DNA of 64,000 nt, taken from Trichostrongylus colubriformis (Eukaryota > Nematoda > Chromadorea > Rhabditida > Trichostrongylidae). Every line of letters begins with the position of its first letter. The first letter of the stretch is position 1. Positions 56,073 through 64,000 of the stretch are shown piece by piece. Where the stretch lies: the NCBI GenBank assembly GCA_963978905.1, contig OZ022257.1, positions 6,453,155 through 6,517,154 on the forward strand, read 5' to 3'. Below the pieces are notes generated by a model. That model saw only the letters and a list, made by a program, of their open reading frames with translations, searched no databases and was not told the DNA's origin. A program made the position numbers and the translations under genes.

Positions 56073-57024
56073 GGGCAAAACTGCGCCTCCCCCCCCCCCC
56101 CCCCACCCCTTTCTTTTGGGTGCAGATGGGTCGACAATGATCATGTGATGTTCACATTTAGCAGCACGGGTTTCATATTCTTTAACAGTGCCTTTCAATA
56201 GAATTTTAATTTTCTAGTAATTGAACTTCGATCAAAACATGCATTGATTTGTCGCAATATGTTGTTGATGTTGTCAATGGACGGGATCATTTTTTGGAAA
56301 TTTTTCTTCATGTTGTCAATCATTCATTTTTGGTGATGACGCTAATTGCATGCAGAATATGGTTATTTGGCAGGTTACTTATTTGGATAAAGCTTATACA
56401 AGCCTGACGTATCAATACCGGAAAAGCATCATTTTGCGATTTTCAGTTAATTTGAAAAATGATGATAAATTGATTGAAATGCATCGACCGTACCCTTGCC
56501 TACTTGATAACAATGTCTTAACCGCTAGCAGCCAAGAAGTATCGATCACCGCTGAGTCAATCTTTTAATGGAATTCACCTCTGCTCTCGCAAAAATCTAC
56601 ACGAAAACCTGCCGAAAATTGGAAAATCACCCGGTTCAATGAATCGAAGAAATTATTTTAAATTATATAACTGAAGAATTCCATCCGAAATTTTAGTATG
56701 TGTGGCCTAATGTTCATGTTGGGGATTTTCCGTCGGAATGATTTTTAGTACCCTGCCTTTTGGCGGCTGAATTAGTCATCGTGTAAGCATTTGTAAGACC
56801 TGAAATGTTCACAATACGACCCCTATTGGCCGACAAAAAGTCCGTCAAAAGCGAGTGAGGTTTTCAGTATTACCGCACAATACGGCATTTCCTATGACCC
56901 ATTTCCATCCTTCGCGAGTGCTTATTTCAGTACGATCCCAACCTGGACTTTCTTCGGCTTGTCTTTGGGATCCTTCCTGTGCAAGTCAAATATACTATAT
57001 ATTTTATATCTATATCATAATTGG
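56073..57024. other. amt 3' flank and intergenic sequence
   Basis: A C tract (56090-56104) follows the stop codon. At 56810-56960, ACAATACGACCCC and CAGTACGATCCC suggest a fragment of family R5. No clear poly(A) signal stands out. Confidence 0.35.
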
Positions 57025-57302
57025 GTGGTGGTGACGTAGTGGTAGGTGGCACGCACTTCCGAAGGATCAGATCCCACTTCAGTGCCCAGCCAAGTCAACC
57101 AAGCCCTCCATACCTCCGGGGTTAGTGAATTGGTACCGGACTCGTCTGGGAGAATAAACGCTGACACTTCTATGCTGGCCTTCGCAAGTCATTGTGTATA
57201 ACAAATCGCATTCACCTGCCACCACGATTCTAAATGGAACTAGAATGCGCGGCGCATCCCGCAAAAGGGATTGATTAACGTCGAAAACTTCATTCTTTAT
57301 CC
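57025..57302 (+). mobile_element. tRNA-derived SINE
   Basis: Head GACGTAGTGGTAGGTGGCAC (A-box-like) and GGATCAGATCC (B-box-like), then TTGGTACCGGACTCGTCTGG, AAATCGCATTCACCTGCCAC, CACGATTCTAAATGGAACTA and the tail GATTGATTAACGTCGAAAAC. One of the best preserved copies. Confidence 0.65.
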
Positions 57303-57924
57303 TTTTACATGATAATTCTCATGTGATTACATACGTCACCCTCCCCGTCGAGAATTCTTCGACAATTCTTACTATGTTCAGGGGGAGGGGGTGGCTTGCT
57401 GTAGCACTGTGGCAGTAGTTTTGTTCCAATCAGTACCATTATCGGCTCAAACGATCATGGCCAATAGTCGTAAAACGATGTTTCTTTCGGATGACAAAAC
57501 TCGATGAAATTTGTCTCTTTAATTCCGGCTAGCCGACACACAGGAACAGCTGGCTCGTTTCCGTCTAGACTGTGGGCGAAATTTTCCTGCACTTTTTCTC
57601 TGCTCATGATGAGTTCCGGCCGGTAAACTGCCGTTCTTAGCTGTTGGCTAACAGCCGCTGCATGGAAAATGTTTTAGAAACAGACACAAATAGCTGCGAT
57701 TATGAGAAATTCGCACGGGAAAAAATATCAATACAATTTGAAAAAAAAGCAGTGTGCTGCTATCTGTCTTGTCTGCTCTTAGTTCTCACTTTCTATGCTT
57801 TTCTTTTCTAAATTAGTTTCTTAGAGAATTTTTCCATAAAGGCAGATAAAGCACCCAAGGATGCATGCCTCAACAATCAAGCCCACTTTCTTTTGTTACC
57901 CGTTCATTAGAATTACACAATTGC
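57303..57924. other. Intergenic, nothing recognised
   Basis: No supported gene or repeat. Confidence 0.35.
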
Positions 57925-58174
57925 GGTGCATGTGTGCACTTATGACAGATTTTCGCGTGGCCGCGCGCGACGAGCTGCTCGGCGGGGCATGGCAGCCTTC
58001 AAGCGAGGCAGTGTGGCATGGGTGGATGAGGCAGGGTGGCATGGGTGGAAGTGCAGAGGTAACGCAGCCACGACGCTCTGCCAGGCTCCCACGGGCAATC
58101 GATTGGCAAGTCGTACCAATGGTGCAGCGAGGGCGACACCGCGAAGCGATTTTCTGTCATCAGTGCATAAACCC
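57925..58174. mobile_element. MITE related to 47256-47494, diverged
   Basis: GGTGCATGTGTGCACTTATG at the left and GTGCATAAACCC at the right, with TTATGACAG/CTGTCAT inside each end. The interior runs in opposite orientation to 47256-47494 (GAGGCAGTGTGGCATG block). No clear target duplication. Confidence 0.5.
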
Positions 58175-58613
58175 AATTATGGCGGGCGAAGTCCCAGTAT
58201 AGGATGGAGTATTTTACAGAGTACGGTCTTGTTTAAATTCACTACTGCAGAAAAATGTGTAAATGTGTGTAATGTGTGAAATGATACAATACTTTCAATA
58301 ACGTGTTGGCAATTTTATATTATTTAATTTTCACGATTCTTCTCATTTACTTGTTCTCAGTTCGTTTTTCCGCTGTTACTTTTTTCAAGTTGTCACATGT
58401 CTCTACACGTGTCTACTGAATAAATAAATCAACTAACAAATAAATAAAATTATAAACTGAATCGGTCAACCATAAAGCCATTATCAAGCCCATTTTCCTT
58501 TGTTAACCGTTCACTTGCACTGAATCGGTCGGCCATAAGGTCTTTTTTGTAATTCTGTACTTACATAAAACGTCCTTTCAGACACGCTTATCTATAACAG
58601 CTGATGTCTGGGC
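58175..58613. other. Intergenic, nothing recognised
   Basis: AATA-rich run near 58420-58450. No supported gene. Confidence 0.3.
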
Positions 58614-58736
58614 TCACCACTCGTTGAACGATTGATCGACGACGAATGCTGAAGGACTACGTGCATCGTGTACACGTTGGCCACGAAACAAGTTTTCATC
58701 ATCAAAGTAACAGATTTCATGGACGATTGTCTCTTT
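58614..58736 (-). CDS. Candidate terminal exon, unknown protein
   Basis: Read on the minus strand, ATGGCTCCAG provides an acceptor, followed by an open frame of 40 codons to TGA: KETIVHEICYFDDENLFRGQ, then VHDARSPSAFVVD, ending SFNEW. Its balanced composition and codon use look coding, unlike the surrounding AT-rich frames. No family is recognised and no partner exon is proven. It could also be a retroelement scrap. Confidence 0.3.
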   Translation of the reverse strand, partial: KETIVHEICYFDDENLFRGQRVHDARSPSAFVVDQSFNEW

Positions 58737-59028
58737 CTGGAGCCATTTCCTTTTTCTAGCGCAGAGGCATAGATCTTTTATATTTCCATAACGCAAATGG
58801 CATTCTTTCTACAATGAGTTCCACTAAAACCGGCTATGGCTTCAATAATAAGGATGAGTATTGATTAGTGTTCCTTGACAGATAGCCTTTCCTTTTATAA
58901 CATTCCAAATCCTTAGTGCTCCATGGTTTCTTCAACCTTTTTCTTCTTCTTTTTTCTTCTTTCTTCATAGTTTTCTTTTCTTCGAAAATTTTGCGACGTT
59001 TCTGCCTTAAAGACTTCGGAATGGGGAA

Positions 59029-59473
59029 AATTTTGGCCTACGGTAGAACAGACGTAGTTCGGACGAGTTCGAGGGACAGCCAATGCACAAACTCGCCAAT
59101 TTGACGCTTTGGCATGGTGCCAAGAAGAGATAATTCTATTGTAAAGTTCTTTTTTCCTTTTACTTTCTCCTTGTTCATTCTTATATTGTTTCTAGATGTA
59201 CTTATATGAATGCTAATGTAGTTGGGAATGGCCACTCCACTGCGCTGGGAGTCAGGTGCTACAACTAACGTTGCCCCGCGGCCCGTCTCCCACAGCGGAC
59301 AACTCGGAAAGTCAGTGTGCTGATGCGAATGAGGCGCGAATACACACCGCAGCGATGCACTTTTGAGTTCGGGTTTTTTCACCGATTATCGCTTCTAACC
59401 TTCTGCGTTCGTTACGAAATGCTCATTTCTTTGCATCTTCCTCTTGTTTTGGACCCCTTCCGGTTCCTTTAAT
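59029..59473 (-). mobile_element. R1 copy 3
   Basis: Reverse complement of 23226-23672: ends at GGACCCCTTCCGGTTCCTTT; includes CGCCAATTTGACG, GCACCTGACTCCCAGC-type block and AACTCGGAAAGTC. Confidence 0.65.
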
Positions 59474-60362
59474 AAATCGAGTTAGATTAAATCATTGCTA
59501 GGCATTTTGCGTCACTCTCATCCTAAATCAGTATTGAGCAGGGTTCTGCCTGGGTCGAAGAGTCCTCGAGTGATGTGGGAGAAGGTGGAATGTTGAATTG
59601 GAAAGGGAGAAGGGTCGTATTTTACATTTTTACTCGAGTAATACTCAGCAGATTCTCGACAACCACGCAGAGGAGATTTTGGGCTAAGTATGTAGTCTTG
59701 GAGAAAAAAAACTTTGTCGATCGATAAGCACACTTAGCGCTGGATTCCATGGACGACCTTTCTTTGGGGAGACGCCAACCGCATTACTTTCCAAAAATTG
59801 TTCCTCGATGCCATGCTTGTCCCTGGCTCGATATAAACTCCATTACCCTTATGATACATAAATGGTTAGTCCTTGCAGTCCTCGCTTCTTGTGGCCCCGT
59901 ACAACAATTGCTATTTGTTGTCCCAATTTTAGCAACCTCCTTGATTTTCTATAAACCGCTTGCGTCTAACGTGTTTGATTAAAAGTGTTCTTAAAACGAG
60001 CGGATGGCTCGAATTCCGACGAATCTCAGGTCTGTAACTGGGAAACATGGTGCTAACCAGAATGTCCAACCTCCTGTGATTTTCTTTATCACAGGCGTTG
60101 ATTCCACGGCTGTGGACTCAACCCATCAAGTATTGTTCTCTTACACTCGAAGTTTTCCATGAAACCAGTGCCGCATATGATAAAAAGTTCGTGTAAAGTT
60201 TATGTACTAAAAAATCGATCGATGGCGCTCCTGTTCTAAGTTGATGTAAGAATGTCATGCATTGTAAAACTGCCACAACAAACGAAGTCATCTGTTTTTC
60301 ATTGAATTCTCTCCATTTTGAACTTCAGCGTGCTTTACTTATTATTAGATTTTATTCCTAAA
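59474..60362. other. Intergenic, nothing recognised
   Basis: No supported gene or repeat boundary. Confidence 0.35.
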
Positions 60363-60577
60363 TTAGAATTCTGTTTTAAAAGAACTGTAAATTCTTTCCA
60401 TGTGTGAAACGAAGCTCATACTAATTCTTCGGTCCTCCTCTCTCAAGTCTTTCAATTGAAGTACATTACTGATAGTTTTACTATTTCTTTCTACGATATC
60501 ATAAGGACTGATAGAGAGTGGAGTAAATTTGTCCACCCATGCACTATGCCATTGATCCACTGTTGGAATCGGATTTT
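60363..60577 (-). CDS. Candidate terminal exon, unknown protein
   Basis: Minus-strand open frame ending TAA at 60363 with a mixed, coding-like composition: PLSISPYDIVERNSK, VLQLKDLREEDRRIS, FVSHMERIYSSFKTEF. It opens after a stop at ~60585, and possible AG acceptors lie just upstream (CTGAG, ATGAG). No family recognised. Its relation to the candidate at 58614-58736 is unknown; both end in stop codons, so they would be alternative ends or separate genes. Confidence 0.3.
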
Positions 60578-60607
60578 CTCATCTCAGTGATGTTATCTCA
60601 TGGCTCC

Positions 60608-60835
60608 CGGTGTGTGCAGATGTGACAGCGAATCGCTTCGCGGCGCCACTAGTACGACTCCCCGTATCGATCGCCCTTGGGAACTGGCCGAGCGTGACTG
60701 CGTCACGTCTGCGCTTCCACTCATGCCACACTGCCTCGCGCCTGAATGCTGCCATGTCCTGCCACTGGCACTCGCACCCGCCGCGCCTCTCGCCGCGGGC
60801 GGCCATGCGATTCGCTGTCATATCTGCACACACCC
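60608..60835. mobile_element. MITE related to 47256-47494
   Basis: GGTGTGTGCAGATGTGACAG at the left and its near complement at the right (CTGTCATATCTGCACACACC). The interior aligns colinearly with 47256-47494 (GCCGAGCGTGACTGCGTCAC). Flanks CATGGCTCC and TATGACTTC differ by three transitions, consistent with an aged 9-bp duplication. Confidence 0.75.
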
Positions 60836-61020
60836 TATGACTTCTAGCATAGGAGTCATCCTTACAAAGATGCGCCATGCATTTGAGTACCGCTAAAAAT
60901 TTTAAAAGCATTCAAATTACACAACTATAGAATGCAGACGTGTTATTATTCCTTCGGGGTTGAGGTATGAGGGTGGTTCAGTCAATGTTCTCTCCTCTCG
61001 ACACATCCAGTACTCAATAA

Positions 61021-61190
61021 GGCCGCGTTCACACTTTGCGCCTGCAAGGAGTGCTGCGTTCTGGCAGCGAGATAGAATGGCACGGGGGAGGTGCAGAGAG
61101 ATACAGGTAACCAGACAGGAAGGCATAGGTGGAGACGCAGAGACACGAAGCCACGCCCTGCCGCCGGCACCGCAAAGTATGGACGCGGCC
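61021..61190. mobile_element. MITE (PIF/Harbinger-like), TAA duplication
   Basis: 170 bases with ends GGCCGCGTTCACACTTTGCG and the complement of CGCAAAGTATGGACGCGGCC. Flanked on both sides by TAA (61018-61020, 61191-61193). Confidence 0.75.
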
Positions 61191-61507
61191 TAACCGGCAA
61201 GTGCATTTTGCTATTTCCACTGCAAAAATGCTGCATTGGCCAATCGTGCTACCACGCACGACATTCTCTCTTTGAGCTGTCATTTCAAAGGTTTTCGTCG
61301 TTAGTCGGTAATAGAGTTGTTACCAATTTTGGTAAGAAGCACGCATCTGATCAACCATACCAGCATTCATCGAAAATCGCACATAGATGACATCGCACGA
61401 ATCCTTCAGACACGTTCTGTGGTGGAAGAAAATTCGTCCACGTTCTTGCGAAGTGTCCACTTCACCGTGTAAAAAACTAAGTTTTCCTAAACCGTATCAA
61501 TGGATAA

Positions 61508-62068
61508 GGCTGCGTTCATACCAAAATGAATGAGAGTTTCGGGCATCGGCGTAAAGGTAAATATACGAACCGATGGAGAAAATGAGCGCACTTGCGCATC
61601 CGCGATTTGAGAGAACTGGCGCATTCGCGTCGAGGATAAGATACATATCGATTGAAAGAAGTGAGAGTATTGTAGCATCCACGATTTGAGAGAATTGGCG
61701 CAGTCGCGTCAAGGATAAGATACGTATCGATCAAGAAAATGATAGTATTGGCGCATCCTCGATTTGAGAGAATTGACGGATCGGCGCATCCGTGATTTGA
61801 GAGAATTGGCGCATTCGCGTGGACGATAAGATGCGCATTGATTGAGAAATGAGAGTATTGGCGCATCCGTGATTTTGGATATTTGCCGGAACAGATATCG
61901 ACTTTCGATAAGATATGGAAAACCAAGTAATAGAAAAAGGAGAAAAAGAATTCAACAGCATGTTTGCACGCGCCGCGTTCAACAGAATGACGTGGCTACG
62001 CCAAAAATCCCAAATCGCAGATGCGCCGATGCGCCAAAACTCTCATTCAATTTGGTACAAACGCAGCC
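61508..62068. mobile_element. MITE (PIF/Harbinger-like) carrying an internal minisatellite
   Basis: 561 bases; ends GGCTGCGTTCATACCAAAAT and the complement of TTTGGTACAAACGCAGCC. Flanked by TAA on both sides (61505-61507, 62069-62071). Inside, CGCATCCNYGATTTGAGAGA recurs near 61594, 61675, 61752, 61784 and 61861, a period of about 80 bases with one short unit. Confidence 0.75.
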
Positions 62069-62071
62069 TAA

Positions 62072-62424
62072 AAGAGGTTTGAAATTTTGAATTTTCTATG
62101 GTAACCTCATACATCGAACAGGAGAAGGAACACCGGGAATCATATCATATCACTAATCCAAGCAAAAGAAGAGACTGTAAGTACATATGGACAAATGTCT
62201 TTTTGCGAAAATAATAAAATACCCATAAACAAGAAATAGTGATGAGCCCTGATGTTTTGTCTATTTATTACCTAGGCTTGTATTATTGGACAGTTTGACC
62301 GCTGTGAACCATTCAATACCCATCCATGTCCATATACTCGTTTGATGGCAGTGATAGAGGTACATAATTCGGGCCGAATATGTAAGGATCATGAAATATG
62401 AAGTTTGACGTGCTTAATAGTAAA
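62072..62424. other. Intergenic, nothing recognised
   Basis: No supported feature. Confidence 0.3.
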
Positions 62425-62705
62425 GAGAAGAAAAAACGGAATGAAACGGTCGAAGACCCGAGAAATAATCCCCCCCCCCCCCCACTCCCGCCGTTTATTC
62501 CCAAAAGGGGCTCGGGCCGAAAAAAGAGGCGGGCTGGATCAAAGCATGTGGCACCAGTGGAAGAAGACGGATCTTATAAAAAGCGGGCAATTTTTCTCAT
62601 CGGAAGTTTCACCAAATATACTCTTCTAAGACCCCGAGCTTTCATTCGTGTGGCGCATTCCAGAAGTTCTCCTTACCCACCTTACCCCTGTCACTGTCTT
62701 TGGGT
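62425..62705 (+). repeat. Interspersed repeat R10, copy 2
   Basis: Colinear short matches with 35800-36010, including AAACGGAATGAAACGGTCG, a C tract, GGCTCGGGCCGAAAAAAG and TTACCCCTGTCACTGTCTTT. Confidence 0.35.
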
Positions 62706-63149
62706 GTTCATTCCGGACGGAAAAAACACTTACCACATTTTGTCTTGTCTCACCATCCATTATGAAGCCGGTTTTTTATTAGCTCCCTTGCATAGCATGA
62801 AATGTGTGCGCAATGTCATAAATCTGCCGTAACAACAAATCTGGTCAATTCAGCGGCCATTCAAAGACATTCAGACCACTCCACTGTCACTGTCCAGATC
62901 CGTGTCATCTACGACAATTATTATTCATTCATTTGGTTCGAAATGTCAGTTAAGGTGCATATGTGCAAAAAGGGCATAGTTAGTGTAACTTGGTGACCCT
63001 TTGAAGGTACTAGAAATACTGACGAATCACTATTTAATTCTATCAACTGTAAAGAGTAATGGCGCTTTTAACCATTGCACTGGGCCTCTGCTCCTTAAAT
63101 GTAAAGACGAGAAATTCATTTGATTTATATTATTAGCAAATTCGCCCTG
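62706..63149. other. Intergenic, nothing recognised
   Basis: No supported feature. Confidence 0.3.
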
Positions 63150-63440
63150 TGCGCTGATGATGTAGTTGACAGATGGCGCGCACTCATACTTTCATGATGC
63201 CGGGATGAATTCATGCATCAATGTCCGCTCACGCCAACCGAGTTTTCTATCCTTTCGGGGTAGATGAACTGATGCCAGACTCATTTGGGAGGATAGCATT
63301 TTGTTTCATATCGGGTGGCCCATGCAATTTCCTGTATAAGTCTAATCGCATCCATCTGCTACCACTATTCTGAATGGGGCAAAATGCGTGGCGCATCTCA
63401 ACAAGGAATTGATTGATGCTAAGACTCTTATCCTTCATTC
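63150..63440 (+). mobile_element. tRNA-derived SINE
   Basis: Head GATGTAGTTGACAGATGGCG, GCCGGGATGAATTCATGC, then GCCAGACTCATTTGGGAGGA, TAATCGCATCCATCTGCTAC, CACTATTCTGAATGGGGC and the tail GAATTGATTGATGC. Confidence 0.6.
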
Positions 63441-63596
63441 TTCGGCTTTCGCGCTTCTATTTCTTGAATTTTTGATCGTTTCGATCCAATCTTTCTCTAC
63501 TCCTGATCACCTCAACTTCTATATTCCACAATTACTCCACAATCTGCTGATACTACTGCCAACGGTGTTTTGGAGCTTGAACGCAAAAGTCCAAGG

Positions 63597-63954
63597 CAGG
63601 GCACCCAGGAGTCGAGTAAAATAACAGCTTCAGTACGACCCCTCCCCCCCCTTCCTCCACGGTTACCTAATACGATCCCCCTTTTTTGACATCTACAATA
63701 CCGGTAACTGTTGCCGAATCGCACAGTTTTCGAAGTGTTTATTGCTATAATATATATTCTATCTTGAGGCAAAACGTTATTTATTTTACATTTTGTAATA
63801 CGGATTTGCGGTAAAATGTGTACCCTTTGCTTTTCATCTGCTTATTGAAAGTTTGGATTTAGCGATTATCACTCGAGGTACGACTCCCTACCCTCCTACG
63901 GTCGAATACGACCCCCATCCTTTCCAGGAATCCTCGACACCCGGTGAACCCTGG
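63597..63954 (+). mobile_element. MITE-like family R5, copy 4
   Basis: CAGGGCACCCAGGAGTCGAG at the left, GGTGAACCCTGG at the right. Contains CAGTACGACCCC, AATACGATCCCCC, GTACGACTCCC and AATACGACCCCC, two near each end. Confidence 0.6.
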
Positions 63955-64000
63955 ACTCTGAGCGCTCAAATTATCCCCGCGCTTACTTGCTATGCATATG

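Overview
The window reads as repeat-rich nuclear DNA of a parasitic nematode, most likely a strongylid/hookworm. Evidence: AT-rich sequence with worm-type TTTCAG splice acceptors; one widely spaced, intron-rich gene; an intact mariner transposon of the type known from hookworms; Penelope-like, LINE, Tc1-like and Helitron-like remains; and many small inverted-repeat elements present in several copies. The assignment is inferred from content; no rRNA, mitochondrial or other species marker is present.

The only host gene I can reconstruct with confidence is an ammonium transporter (AMT/MEP family) on the + strand, 36880-56072. It has 15 exons whose splice phases all agree, giving an uninterrupted 617-residue protein from ATG to TAA. 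The pore Asp (D192) and the twin His (H200, H355) are present. Its introns, two of them over 5 kb, hold many of the transposons. Two possible minus-strand coding exons (58614-58736 and 60363-60577) are weaker candidates.

Layout. 1-4708: two Helitron-like copies in opposite, tail-to-tail orientation (379-2197 + and 3029-4708 -), each built of ~145-bp minisatellite units, with part of a third copy at the left edge and another TIR element between them. 4745-9950: a MITE-like repeat, a broken Penelope-like element with a hammerhead-type ribozyme motif, a decayed Tc1/Tc3-like transposase and a LINE 3' end. 9950-18100: mostly small interspersed elements. 18105-19383: a complete mariner with identical 28-bp TIRs and an unbroken 339-codon transposase. 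19870-36880: LINE 3' ends, three mariner relics, SINEs, MITEs and a second Penelope-like remnant (32364-33390) with its own ribozyme motif. 36880-56072: the transporter gene, with a complete 786-bp Helitron-like element, a 341-bp near-perfect palindrome and a MITE with a perfect 9-bp target duplication in its introns. 56073-64000: SINEs, MITEs with TAA target duplications, and the two candidate exons.

The transposons act independently of the host gene. The sequence-level links worth noting are the ribozyme motifs conserved 3' of both Penelope-like coding remnants, the non-autonomous families that share ends, and the hairpin-forming repeats transcribed within transporter introns.
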